This document shows positions 27,384 to 35,948 of a stretch of DNA of 60,652 nucleotides, piece after piece. The stretch is from Alphaproteobacteria bacterium (GTDB lineage: Bacteria; Pseudomonadota; Alphaproteobacteria; UBA828): assembly GCA_022820945.1 (NCBI GenBank), contig JAJEEP010000178.1, positions 1-60,652 of the forward strand, in the 5' to 3' direction. The notes beneath the pieces are model-generated. The model ran no database searches. It had not been told where the DNA came from and worked only from the letters and a program-made list of their open reading frames with translations. The position numbers were made by a program, and so were the translations under genes. The number at the start of each line of letters is the position of its first letter. The stretch's first letter is position 1.

Positions 27384-28688
27384 ATGACCGTCGCTGCCGC
27401 CGGCGCCGTTCTCGGCGTGCTCGCCCTGGTTCTCGGTCTCGGAGTCTGGGTGGGGCTCGCGCTCTTCGCGCCCGGCCTCGTCAGCCTCGCCGTCTTCCGC
27501 ACCATGCCGGTGGAGAAGCTGCTCGCGCAGCTCACCTGGAACGCGACCACCACGCCCGAGCTGATCGCGCTCCCCCTCTTCATCCTGATGGCCGAGATCC
27601 TGTTCCACTCGCGGCTCTCGGCCTCGCTCTTCACCGGGCTTGCGCCGTGGACGACCCGCCTGCCGGGGCGTCTGCTGCACGTGAACGTGCTGGGCTGCAC
27701 CATGTTCGCGGCGATCTCGGGGTCCTCGGCCGCGACCACCGCGACCGTGGGGCGCATCACGCTGACCGAGCTGCTGCGGCGCGGCTACGACCGCGACCTG
27801 GCCATGGGCTCGCTCGCGGGCGCCGGCACGCTGGGCTTCCTGATACCGCCGAGCATCATCCTGATCATCTACGGCGTGCTCTCGGAGACCTCGATCCTCA
27901 AGCTCTTCCTCGCGGGCATCGTTCCGGGGCTGATGCTCGCCGTGCTCTACATGACCTGGCTCGGCATCCGCGCGCGATGGAAGCCCTCGGTCGTGCCGGA
28001 GGAAGCGGAGAGCATGAGCTTCGCCGAGAAGCTGCTCGGGCTGCGGCACCTCATCCCCGTGGTGTTTCTGATCCTCGCGGTGCTGGGCTCGATGTACGGC
28101 GGCATCGCCAGCCCGTCCGAAGCCGCGGCGGTGGGCGTGCTGGGCGCGCTGATCGTGAGCGCCGCGCAGCGGACGCTGACCTGGGAGACGATCCGGAAGG
28201 CCAGTCTCGGCGCGGTCCGGACCATCAGCATGATCGGCCTGATCATCGCGGGCGCGTACTTCCTCTCGATCGCCATGGGCTTCCTCGGCGTGCCTCGCTT
28301 GATCGCGGGCGAGATCGCGGCGCTGCAGCTCTCGCCCATCGCGCTCATTATCCTGCTGCTCGTCTTCTACGCGATCCTCGGCTGCGTGCTGGAGGGCATG
28401 TCGAGCATCGTCATGACGCTGCCGATCACGCTGCCGCTGGTGCAGGCGGCGGGCTTCGACAAGATCTGGTTCGGCGTGTTCCTGGTGATCGTGGTGGAGA
28501 TGGCGCAGATCACGCCACCCGTGGGCTTCAACCTGTTCGTGATCCAGGGGATGACAGGGGAGCGGATCGGCCGGATCGCCCGCGCGACTCTGCCCTTCTT
28601 CCTCATCATGGCAGGACTCGCGCTGCTCATCACATTCGTGCCCGAGGTCGTGACCGTGCTGCCCAACGCAATCCGCCTGGGCAGCTGA
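27384..28688 (+). CDS. dctM: TRAP transporter large permease (DctM family)
   Basis: 434 residues, about 12 hydrophobic segments. Family signatures include 'ELIALPLFILMAEIL', 'MFAAISGSSAATTATVGRI', 'GAGTLGFLIPPSIILIIYGVL', 'SPSEAAAVGVLGALI' and 'QITPPVGFNLFVIQGMTG'. It is the ion-coupled transport subunit. It begins 4 bases after the small permease and ends the DctPQM operon. Confidence 0.94.
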   Translation: MTVAAAGAVLGVLALVLGLGVWVGLALFAPGLVSLAVFRTMPVEKLLAQLTWNATTTPELIALPLFILMAEILFHSRLSASLFTGLAPWTTRLPGRLLHVNVLGCTMFAAISGSSAATTATVGRITLTELLRRGYDRDLAMGSLAGAGTLGFLIPPSIILIIYGVLSETSILKLFLAGIVPGLMLAVLYMTWLGIRARWKPSVVPEEAESMSFAEKLLGLRHLIPVVFLILAVLGSMYGGIASPSEAAAVGVLGALIVSAAQRTLTWETIRKASLGAVRTISMIGLIIAGAYFLSIAMGFLGVPRLIAGEIAALQLSPIALIILLLVFYAILGCVLEGMSSIVMTLPITLPLVQAAGFDKIWFGVFLVIVVEMAQITPPVGFNLFVIQGMTGERIGRIARATLPFFLIMAGLALLITFVPEVVTVLPNAIRLGS

Positions 28689-28726
28689 ACGGAGAGCCAA
28701 CGGAGACTAACGGTTTGCCGCGAACG

Positions 28727-29131
28727 CTATTCCTCGCGTAGCCAGCGGGTGGCTTCCGCGGGCTCGTGGTCGGGGTCGAACTCGAAGAGCTCCAGCAGCA
28801 CGTCGTCGGGCGCGGCGCACATGATGTAGCGCCAAGTGCCGAACTCGCGGATGTCGCTGCGGAACGCGACGCCTTGCGCCTTCATGCGCGCGACCAGGGT
28901 GCGCAGGTCGTCGCTGCGGATGCCGATGTGGTGAACCGCGCCGCGCCCCTCGTCGCGGGGCGGCTGGTCGTAGAGGTGCAGCCTGCCGCTGCCGAGTCGC
29001 AAGAAGACGTTGCGGGAGCCGGCCAGCACGCCGTCGTAGACCAGCTCGCCGCCCAGCATGTCGCGCCACCAGGCGATGGTCGCGTCGATGTCGCGGGCGA
29101 AGATGTGGACGTGGTGGAGGCTCTCGGCCAT
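28727..29131 (-). CDS. VOC/glyoxalase-family protein
   Basis: 134 residues from ATG 29131. The single vicinal-oxygen-chelate repeat pair reads 'LHHVHIFARDIDATIAWWRDMLGGELV' and 'AVHHIGIRSDDLRTLVARMKAQGV', ending in 'DDVLLELFEFDP' with the metal Glu. The metal ligands H and E are in place. It could be a lyase, dioxygenase or epimerase. It is last in a three-gene same-strand set with the flavin-dependent and EctD-like oxygenases, suggesting one oxidative pathway. Confidence 0.88.
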   Translation of the reverse strand: MAESLHHVHIFARDIDATIAWWRDMLGGELVYDGVLAGSRNVFLRLGSGRLHLYDQPPRDEGRGAVHHIGIRSDDLRTLVARMKAQGVAFRSDIREFGTWRYIMCAAPDDVLLELFEFDPDHEPAEATRWLREE

Positions 29132-29151
29132 GGCGCGGGAGGGCCGCCGGT

Positions 29152-30168
29152 CTAGGCGGCGCCTTCGACGAGCGGCACCACCTCTTCGGCGAAGAGCCGC
29201 ATGCTGTCGGTCACCTGCGCGTGCGGCATGCCGAGCCAGTCCATTCCGAGGATGAACGTGGTGATGCCCAAGCGCCGGTCGTAGCCCGCGATCTGCTCGG
29301 CGACCTCCTCGGGCGAGCCGAATAGGAAGCGGTCGCGCATCAGCTCCTCGAAGTCGAGCGAGAGGTCGTCGTCGCCCTTGGGCATGGCCTTGTCCTGACC
29401 CCACTGGTGGTAGGTCTTGTACTTCTCCTCCAGGTAGGGGCGGGCGAGGCGCTCGGCTTCCGCCCTGGTCCGGGCGACGAAGATCTCGCGCATGAGCGGA
29501 AGCTCGGCGGGGAAGGGTTTCCCGGCCTCGTCAAGCGCGCGCCGGTAGATGACGAGCTGGCGCTCGGTGGTCTCCATGCGCTGGTGGGGGTTGATGAACC
29601 AGGTGTCGCCGAGCCGGGCGGCGCGCTCGACCGCAGCGTCCGCATTGGCGCCGAGCCAGATCGGCGGGTGCGGCTTCTGCATCGGCTTGAGCGAGACGGT
29701 CGCGTCCTCGAGCGTGAAGTGGGAGCCCGCCATGGAGACGCCGTCCTCGGTCCAGAGGCGGACCACGGCCTCCAGGTTCTCCTCGAGCCGCATGACGCGC
29801 TCGGCCTGGGTGGTGCCGAAACCCTTGAACTCCACCTCGCGATAGCCGAGGCCCGCGCCGAAGATCATGCGCCCGCCGGACATCACGTCGAGGGTCGCGA
29901 CCTGCTCGGCGATATCCAGGGGCTTGTGCAGCGAGAGCAGGATGATCCCTGGCAGCAGGCGGCAGCGGGGCGCCTCGGCCATGAGCCGCGCCAGCAGGGG
30001 GAGCTGCTGATACTGCTGCAGCGGGTAGGCGGCGTAGTGCATGCCGGTGGCGAGGATGTCGAAGCCCAGCGCGTCCGCGAGCCGCGCCTGGGCGCAGAGG
30101 TCCGCGAAGCGCGCGTTCATGTCCTCGCCGCGGCGGAACTGGCCGCGGATGAAAAAACCGTACTTCAT
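29152..30168 (-). CDS. LLM-class (luciferase-like) flavin-dependent oxidoreductase
   Basis: 338 residues from ATG 30168. Seen: 'MKYGFFIRGQFRRGEDM' at the start, 'RLLPGIILLSLHKPLDIAEQVATLDVMSGGR', 'GLGYREVEFKGFG', and 'PPIWLGANADAAVERAARLGDTW', all typical of bacterial luciferase-like monooxygenases using reduced FMN or F420. The missing partner is a flavin reductase, not found nearby. It lies 8 bases after the EctD-like gene and 20 before the VOC gene. Confidence 0.88.
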   Translation of the reverse strand: MKYGFFIRGQFRRGEDMNARFADLCAQARLADALGFDILATGMHYAAYPLQQYQQLPLLARLMAEAPRCRLLPGIILLSLHKPLDIAEQVATLDVMSGGRMIFGAGLGYREVEFKGFGTTQAERVMRLEENLEAVVRLWTEDGVSMAGSHFTLEDATVSLKPMQKPHPPIWLGANADAAVERAARLGDTWFINPHQRMETTERQLVIYRRALDEAGKPFPAELPLMREIFVARTRAEAERLARPYLEEKYKTYHQWGQDKAMPKGDDDLSLDFEELMRDRFLFGSPEEVAEQIAGYDRRLGITTFILGMDWLGMPHAQVTDSMRLFAEEVVPLVEGAA

Positions 30169-30176
30169 GGGTGTCC

Positions 30177-30980
30177 TCAGTCGGCTGTGTGCCCCGACGC
30201 CAGGTCCCGGAGGCAATCGTCGTCCAGGGGCTCGATCGGCGACCAGTCGCGGGTGCAGTGATGCTCGGCGCGGTCGAACTTCGTGGGCGGGTTATCGATG
30301 GCGGCGACGTTGAGATAGAAGATGCGGCGCGGCCAGGGGGTGATATTGCCGGCCGAGCCGTGGACCATGTTGGCGTGGCTGATCAGCACCGAGCCGGCCG
30401 GGCCGACGAAGGGCTCGATGCCGCCCGCGTCCACGATGTGGGTGAGGTGCTCGTCCGAGATGACGAAGAGCGTGTAGCCGGGGGATTCTTCGTTGTCCGC
30501 AGCCTCGGCGATCAGCCCGTAGTGGTGCGAGCCCGGCACCAGCATGAGCGGGCCGTTGGCGGCGTTGGCCTCGTCCAGCAGAATCGCGACCATGAAGGCT
30601 CTGGGTTCCTTGAGCCCGTCGCGGTCCGACCAGGTGGCGTAGTCCTGGTGCCAGTCCCACGGGCCGCCGCGGAAGGCGGACTTGGGGTTGAGGCGCGACT
30701 GGTGGATGTAGACCGGCCCGTCCATCAGCTCCTGCACCGGCTCCAGCCAGCGCGGGTGGCGGGAGAGGCGGTGGAACGCGTCGTTGAAGCGGTGCGCGCC
30801 GTAGACAAGCCGCACCGCGTCCGACTCCGATTCCGGCACCACCTCCGGGCCTTCGCGTGTGGCCACGGTCTCGACCTCGGCGCGGACGGCGGCGATTTCA
30901 TCCTCGGAGAAGAGGGCGGGGAGGAGCAGGTAGCCGTGGTCCTCGAACTCGCGCCGCTGAGCGTCGGTAAGCGCGGGCAT
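30177..30980 (-). CDS. Phytanoyl-CoA dioxygenase-family enzyme, EctD-like
   Basis: 267 residues. This is an Fe(II)/2-oxoglutarate oxygenase with the 2-His-1-Asp triad: H111 and D113 in 'WDWHQDYATW' and H207 in 'MVHGSAGNITPWPRR'. The second motif closely follows the ectoine hydroxylase text (H-G-S-x-G-N-I-T-P-x-P-R), as does 'IHQSRLNPKSAFRGG'. No ectABC genes are in the window, so I call it EctD-like only. It is the first gene of the three-gene oxygenase set. Confidence 0.88.
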   Translation of the reverse strand: MPALTDAQRREFEDHGYLLLPALFSEDEIAAVRAEVETVATREGPEVVPESESDAVRLVYGAHRFNDAFHRLSRHPRWLEPVQELMDGPVYIHQSRLNPKSAFRGGPWDWHQDYATWSDRDGLKEPRAFMVAILLDEANAANGPLMLVPGSHHYGLIAEAADNEESPGYTLFVISDEHLTHIVDAGGIEPFVGPAGSVLISHANMVHGSAGNITPWPRRIFYLNVAAIDNPPTKFDRAEHHCTRDWSPIEPLDDDCLRDLASGHTAD

Positions 30981-31042
30981 GGGCGGAGACCCCTAGTGTC
31001 CTGTCCCGGAGCCGATGGCGAGTATTGCCAGGGCTCCCTCCT

Positions 31043-31074
31043 CGTCATGGCCGGGCTTGTCCTGGCCATCCACG
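31043..31074. repeat. Palindromic intergenic repeat, copy 1
   Basis: A short palindromic unit built on ATGGCC ... GGCCAT (CGTCATGGCCGGGCTTG...), lying between the EctD-like gene and the ABC ATPase gene. Units of this wording ('cgtcatggccgggctt', 'ggatgcccggatcaagtccgggcatg') are common as dispersed REP-like repeats in GC-rich Alphaproteobacteria. The family assignment is from memory. Confidence 0.5.
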
Positions 31075-31105
31075 ACGGCACGCTGGTCGCGCTTGGCGCG
31101 ACTGG

Positions 31106-31128
31106 ATGCCCGGATCGAGTCCGGGCAT
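31106..31128. repeat. Palindromic intergenic repeat, copy 2 (hairpin)
   Basis: Perfect 9-bp arms ATGCCCGGA / TCCGGGCAT with the loop TCGAG. It lies 30 bases after the first unit, forming a paired REP-like element in the gap between two same-strand operons, where it could also stabilise or end transcripts. Confidence 0.6.
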
Positions 31129-31175
31129 GACGACAATATGTTGAGGGTATTCATGCCTCGTTCCGGGACCTGGAC

Positions 31176-31880
31176 CTAGCCGCCCATGCCGACGAACTCG
31201 GCGACGAGGTCGGGGTCGGAGAGCTGCGACGGCGAGACCTCGCTGGTGAACTGTCCGCGCTGGATGATGAGCACGCGCTGCGAGAGCTCGGCGATGAAGT
31301 CGAGATTCTGCTCGACCAGGACGACGGTGAGCTTGCGCCGGGCCTGCAACGTCTTGAGGATCTCGACGATCTCTTCGACGATCGAGGGCTGGATGCCCTC
31401 GGTCGGCTCGTCCAGGAGAATCAAGCGGGGGCGGCCGCAGAGGCAGCGCGCCAGCGCCAGGATCTGCTGTTCGCCGCCGGAGAGCACGCGGCCGGCGCGG
31501 TCGAGCAACGGCTTGAGGCGCGGAAACTCCTCCAGCACCTCGTCGAGCACCTCCTGCTCGTCCACCTTCTGCACCGCGAAGCCGAGCCGGAGATTGTCGC
31601 GCACGCTCACGTTGGGGAAGATCTCGCGCCCCTGCGGCACGTAGCCGATGCCGCGGCGGCTGCGCTTGTGTGGCGGCTCCCGCGTGATCGCCTCGCCCTC
31701 GAAGGTGATCGAGCCGTCGGTGGTCTTGACCAGGCCGATCAGGGTCTTGAGCAGGGTCGTCTTGCCCATGCCGTTGTGGCCCAGGATGCCGACGAACTCG
31801 CCCTCCGCGACCTGGAGGTCGATGCCGTGCAGGATCGGGATCCTGCCGTAGCTCGCGCGGATGCCTTCTGCGTTCAGCAT
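31176..31880 (-). CDS. ABC transporter ATPase, LivF/UrtE type
   Basis: 234 residues. Walker A 'GHNGMGKTT', signature 'LSGGEQQILALARCL', Walker B 'LILLDEPTEGIQPSIVEEI' and H-loop region 'VVLVEQNLDF' are all present. The wording 'DEPTEGIQPSIV' is characteristic of UrtE (urea) and close amide/branched-chain amino-acid ATPases. It is the last gene of the A-B-C-D-E ordered transporter operon, starting 3 bases after the previous stop. Confidence 0.92.
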   Translation of the reverse strand: MLNAEGIRASYGRIPILHGIDLQVAEGEFVGILGHNGMGKTTLLKTLIGLVKTTDGSITFEGEAITREPPHKRSRRGIGYVPQGREIFPNVSVRDNLRLGFAVQKVDEQEVLDEVLEEFPRLKPLLDRAGRVLSGGEQQILALARCLCGRPRLILLDEPTEGIQPSIVEEIVEILKTLQARRKLTVVLVEQNLDFIAELSQRVLIIQRGQFTSEVSPSQLSDPDLVAEFVGMGG

Positions 31881-31883
31881 CGC

Positions 31884-32624
31884 TCAGGCCTGATGCTGCT
31901 TGCCGAGGTAGATGTCGCGCACCTGCTGGTTCTTCTCCAGGTTCGCCATGGTGTCCTCGATCAGGATCGCTCCTTGATGGAACACGGTCACCCGTTTCGC
32001 GATCGACTTGATGAACTGCATGTCGTGTTCGACGACGATCATCGACGTGGTCTTGTTGATTTCGAGAATCAGGTCGGTGGTCTGGTTGACTTCCTCGTGG
32101 GTCATCCCCGCCGTCGGCTCGTCGAGCAGGATCAGCTCGGGCTCGCCGGTGAGCACGGTGCCGAGCTCGACCCGCTGGCGCTCGCCGTGGGCGAGCTGGC
32201 CGACGACGCGGCGGGCGAGGGCGCTGAGGCGGAGGCGCTCGAGAATCTCGTCCACGATGCGGTTGGCCTCGCGCCGGCCGTGGTGGCGGCGGGCCGCCAC
32301 CCAGATGTTCTCGTGCACGCTCAACCCGTCGAAGACGCTCGGCACCTGGGTCTTGATGCCAATGCCGCGGCGCGCGATCTGATAGGTGTGGGAGCCGGTG
32401 ATGTCGGCGCCCCGAAAGCGGACCCGCCCGGCGGACGCCTTGTACTGGTGAGTCAGGCACTTGAAGAAGGTGCTCTTGCCGGCGCCGTTGGGGCCGATCA
32501 GGCAGCGGAGCTCGCCTTCATCCATGGAGAAGTCGACCCGGTCGACCGCCACCACGCCGCCGAAGCGCATGGTGAGCCCGTGCGTCTCCAGGATGGGCAT
32601 TGCGTTCGTCGCCGAGTCGGTCAC
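31884..32624 (-). CDS. ABC transporter ATPase, LivG/UrtD type
   Basis: 246 residues from GTG 32624, chosen for the AGGAGG just upstream and the GTGA overlap with the upstream stop; ATG 32600 is the alternative. Motifs: 'GPNGAGKSTFF', 'LAHGERQRVELG' as a variant signature, 'LILLDEPTAGMTHEEVNQT' and 'MIVVEHDMQFI'. The words 'GERQ' and 'DEPTAGMT' match UrtD. It pairs with the UrtE-type ATPase. Confidence 0.92.
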   Translation of the reverse strand: MTDSATNAMPILETHGLTMRFGGVVAVDRVDFSMDEGELRCLIGPNGAGKSTFFKCLTHQYKASAGRVRFRGADITGSHTYQIARRGIGIKTQVPSVFDGLSVHENIWVAARRHHGRREANRIVDEILERLRLSALARRVVGQLAHGERQRVELGTVLTGEPELILLDEPTAGMTHEEVNQTTDLILEINKTTSMIVVEHDMQFIKSIAKRVTVFHQGAILIEDTMANLEKNQQVRDIYLGKQHQA

Positions 32625-33676
32625 CGCGCCGCCTCCTGTCGTCCCTCGCCGCCCGGGCCTCCGAAGCCCGCCCCGGGCAGAATACGCTCCGCCAGCATGC
32701 GTGCGGTGGGCAGCAGCCCGGCCGGCACTGCCAGCACGAACACCATAATGATCCCGCCGAAGATCAGGTAGGTGTTGGTGATCTGCTGCTGGCCGATCTC
32801 GAACTTTAGCATCAAGAGACCGATGCAGCCGATCATCGGCCCGACCAGGGTGCCGAGGCCGCCGATCAGCGTCCACATGATGATCTCGGCCGCGAAGTTC
32901 AGCGCGAACACGTCCGGGTTGACGAAGGAGTTGAAGTTGACGCCGAGGCAGCCTGCGAGCCCCGCCATGCCGCCGCCGATGGTGAAGGTCTGCAGCTTGT
33001 GCAGGCGGACATCGTAGCCGAGCAGCTCGGCGCGCAGCTCGTTCTCTCGAATCGCGACCGCGACCCGGCCGAAGTGCGAGCGATTGAGCAGCTTGAGGCC
33101 GAAATAACACAGAATCAGACACCCCATCGAGAGATGGAATATCTCGTCCGGGAAGAGCAGGGCGTTGCCGTCCCCCGGCCAGTTGATGGGCTGAATCGAC
33201 GAGATGCCGTTGAAGCCCATCAGCCGCTGCGCACCGATGACGTATTCCTCGCCCGCCGTGGAGCGCATGAAGTTGTAAAGGATGAGCGTGACCGCGAGCG
33301 TCACCACTGCGAGGTAAACGTCGCTGAGGCGGCCGTAGAACATGAAGTAGCCGAGCAGGGCGGCGAAGGCGGCGGGCACGACGATCGCCAGGAAGAAGGG
33401 CCCCGTGCTCTCGCCGACGTTGCCCACGGCGATGGCATAGGTGTAGGCGCCGAGGCCGTAGAAGGCGGACTGCCCGAAGCAGAGGATGCCGCCATAGCCC
33501 CAGATGAAGCCCATGGAGAGCGCCAGGATCGCCATGGCAACGAAGAGCGTCACCTTGAAGAGCGTGAAGAGGTCGAAGATCTGCGGGCCGGCGAACAGCA
33601 GCACCAGCATGGCGATCCCGACCACGACGGTGCCGAGGGCCTCCCAGCTCTTCAGGTTGACGCCGAGCACCGTCAC
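32621..33676 (-). CDS. ABC transporter permease, LivM/UrtC type
   Basis: 351 residues from GTG 33676, overlapping the stop of the upstream permease (33673-33675). Hydrophobic throughout, with 'WGYGGILCFGQSAFYGLGAY' (the LivM-family motif near the third helix) and the coupling loop 'VAIRENELRAELLGYDV'. It is one of the two membrane subunits. All junctions in this operon from permease to ATPase are overlaps of 4 bases or gaps of a few bases. Confidence 0.92.
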   Translation of the reverse strand: MTVLGVNLKSWEALGTVVVGIAMLVLLFAGPQIFDLFTLFKVTLFVAMAILALSMGFIWGYGGILCFGQSAFYGLGAYTYAIAVGNVGESTGPFFLAIVVPAAFAALLGYFMFYGRLSDVYLAVVTLAVTLILYNFMRSTAGEEYVIGAQRLMGFNGISSIQPINWPGDGNALLFPDEIFHLSMGCLILCYFGLKLLNRSHFGRVAVAIRENELRAELLGYDVRLHKLQTFTIGGGMAGLAGCLGVNFNSFVNPDVFALNFAAEIIMWTLIGGLGTLVGPMIGCIGLLMLKFEIGQQQITNTYLIFGGIIMVFVLAVPAGLLPTARMLAERILPGAGFGGPGGEGRQEAAR

Positions 33677-34542
33677 AACGAGCGCCTGAAGATTTTTCCG
33701 GTGATGCCCTGGGGCAGGAGCCGCAGCATCACCACCGCAACGATCAGCAGGCCGACGCCGCCGAGCACCGGCGTGAACTCGTAGCTGAGCAGCTGGCGCA
33801 CGGTGCCGAAGACGCCGGAGGCGACCAGCGTGCCGGTCACGGCACCGGTGCCGCCGGTGATGACGGTGATGAAGGTCTGGGCGACGTAGGCCGCGCCGGC
33901 GGTCGGGATGACCTGGGAAATCGGCGCCAGCAGACCGCCCGCAAGCCCCGTCAGGCCGGCGCCGACCGCGAAGGTCACCATGTAGACGCGCTGCGTGCTG
34001 ATTCCGAGCACGGAGGCCTGGGCCGGGTTCTGCATGGTGCCGCGCGCGATCAGGCCGAGCTTGGTGCGGGTCAGCACCATGAAGACCCCGATGAACAGCA
34101 GGATCACGATGCCGATGAGCACCATGCGGTACTGGGCGACGTTGTAGATGCCGACCTCGAAGCTCCCCATCGGTGCGGACACGCCTTCGATGATGTTGCC
34201 GAAGATCGCCGTCACGATGCCGATGAGTAGCAGGCTGAGCCCCCAGGTCGCGATCAGCGTGTCGATCATGCGGCCGTAGAAGAAGCGGATGAAGGCGCGT
34301 TCCACGATGATGCCGATGATCCCGACGACGATCGGCGAGATGATCAGCATCGAAATCCAGATGTTGACGCCCAGCGTCTTGGTGCACACCACGGTGGTGT
34401 ACGCGCCCAACATCATGAACTCGCCGTGGGCGAAATTGATCACCCGCATCATGCCGAAGATGATCGCCAGCCCGGCGCAAGCGAGCGCCAGGCTGGCAAT
34501 CCCGTTCAGCACTTCGATGATCAGGAGCGCAGCAGTGTCCAC
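33673..34542 (-). CDS. ABC transporter permease, LivH/UrtB type
   Basis: 289 residues with about eight membrane helices. 'GMMRVINFAHGEFMMLGAY' is the diagnostic LivH/UrtB motif, and 'LGISTQRVYMVTFAVGAGLTGLAGGLLAP' also matches. It has the short LivH length, lacking the long periplasmic N-terminal part of true UrtB proteins (about 500 residues). Confidence 0.92.
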   Translation of the reverse strand: MDTAALLIIEVLNGIASLALACAGLAIIFGMMRVINFAHGEFMMLGAYTTVVCTKTLGVNIWISMLIISPIVVGIIGIIVERAFIRFFYGRMIDTLIATWGLSLLLIGIVTAIFGNIIEGVSAPMGSFEVGIYNVAQYRMVLIGIVILLFIGVFMVLTRTKLGLIARGTMQNPAQASVLGISTQRVYMVTFAVGAGLTGLAGGLLAPISQVIPTAGAAYVAQTFITVITGGTGAVTGTLVASGVFGTVRQLLSYEFTPVLGGVGLLIVAVVMLRLLPQGITGKIFRRSL

Positions 34543-34599
34543 GGCGCGCCCGTCGTCAAGAGTGCTATCGCACTCGTTACGCTGCGGCCCTCGGAACGC

Positions 34600-35847
34600 C
34601 TAGATGATCGGCTCCAGATGGGCGTTCATGTCAGGATCCTTGGTCAGGTCGCAGCGGTCGATCACGTCGCTCGGATAGAGCTGCGAGTAGCTCTCGAAGA
34701 TGTTCCAGGTCTGGTTCTGGCACTCGGCCATGTGCATGTCCTGAACCACGTGATTGGTGACCGGGTCGACCACCATGTGCCCGGCCGGGCCGTCCCAGGC
34801 GATGTCGCCGCTGCGCAGCGCCGCGATCACATCCTCGCGCTCGTGGCTGCCGGCGGCCTTGACGCCGAGCGACCAGAGCATGGTGCCGAGGTAGCCGCCG
34901 ATGCCCACGGAATTGAGATACTGGGCGTCATCGCCGAAGCGCTCCTGATAGCGCTTCACGAACTCGACGTTGGCGGGGAGCTGCAGCTCCTGGAAGTAGG
35001 GCTGGGCGCTGACGATGCCGTTGCCTTCCTCCGCGCTGAGCTGGACGTGCTCGTTGCCGACGCCGAAGGTCACCGAGACGATCGGGATCTCGTTCAGCAT
35101 GCCGGCCGCGTACCACTGGCGGTAGAAGCCGGTGTGCGCCGCACCCACGAGACAGGTGGAGAGCCAGTCGGGCTTCGCTTCCTGGATCTTGGCGATAGCC
35201 GGTCCGAACTCCGCCACGTCGAGGGGGAAGAAGTCCTTGGTAATGACTTCGGCGCCCTGTTCCTTGGCGAAGACCTCGGTCCACTTGCCGATGATCTGGG
35301 GCGCGTTGTAGTCAGCGCCGATGTAGTAGCAGCGCTTGCCGTGGGTCTTGAAGCCGTAGTCTGCCATGGGCTTCACCCACTGCACCGCGGTCACGCCGCT
35401 GACGAAGTTGTTGATGTCGCAGACGCCGCCTTCGTAGATCACGCTGTACCAGAGGAGCGTCTGGAAGCGGCGCAGGATCGGCCGGATGACCTCGCGCGAG
35501 GCGCTGGTGATGGCGCCGTGCACCAGGTCGACGCGCTCCTTGAGCGCCGCTTCCTGGGCGTACTGCGCGTAGAGCTCCATGTTGGACTGCGGGTCGTACT
35601 TGATCAGCCGCACCTTCTTGCCGAGCAGGCCGCCGGCTGCGTTGATCTCCTCGACCGCGAGCTCGCAGGTCTGGGTCATCGGCGTGCCGTAGATGTCGAG
35701 GCCGCCGGACTGATCGAAGATGCTGGCGATGACGATCTCGTCGTCGTCGGCAAACGCTTTCGGCGATGCCGCGAGACCGGCCGCCACCAGCGATGCTGCA
35801 CTGCCCACCGTGCCCTTGAGCAACCCTCTCCGAGTGATGTCGAACAT
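34600..35847 (-). CDS. UrtA/FmdD-like ABC substrate-binding protein, Tat signal
   Basis: 415 residues from ATG 35847. The N-terminus 'DITRRGLLKG' followed by a hydrophobic, Ala-rich segment ending 'SPKAFA' is a twin-arginine signal peptide, so it is probably exported folded. The mature type I periplasmic fold opens 'IVIASIFDQSGGLDIYGTPM' and has 'CELAVEEINAAGGLLGKKVRLI'. The closest text is the urea/short-chain-amide group (UrtA, FmdD, AmiC) rather than LivJ. It heads the transporter operon. The ligand is likely a small amide, urea-like or amino-acid compound (inference). Confidence 0.88.
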   Translation of the reverse strand: MFDITRRGLLKGTVGSAASLVAAGLAASPKAFADDDEIVIASIFDQSGGLDIYGTPMTQTCELAVEEINAAGGLLGKKVRLIKYDPQSNMELYAQYAQEAALKERVDLVHGAITSASREVIRPILRRFQTLLWYSVIYEGGVCDINNFVSGVTAVQWVKPMADYGFKTHGKRCYYIGADYNAPQIIGKWTEVFAKEQGAEVITKDFFPLDVAEFGPAIAKIQEAKPDWLSTCLVGAAHTGFYRQWYAAGMLNEIPIVSVTFGVGNEHVQLSAEEGNGIVSAQPYFQELQLPANVEFVKRYQERFGDDAQYLNSVGIGGYLGTMLWSLGVKAAGSHEREDVIAALRSGDIAWDGPAGHMVVDPVTNHVVQDMHMAECQNQTWNIFESYSQLYPSDVIDRCDLTKDPDMNAHLEPII

Positions 35848-35948
35848 GGGTTCTAGCCCCTCCCTGAGTTCATCCAATGCGCGCCGCCGCGCCCGCTGCA
35901 GGTTAGGCGTACGGCGCGGCGTGCGCAACGGCACGGCGTGCCGTCGCG

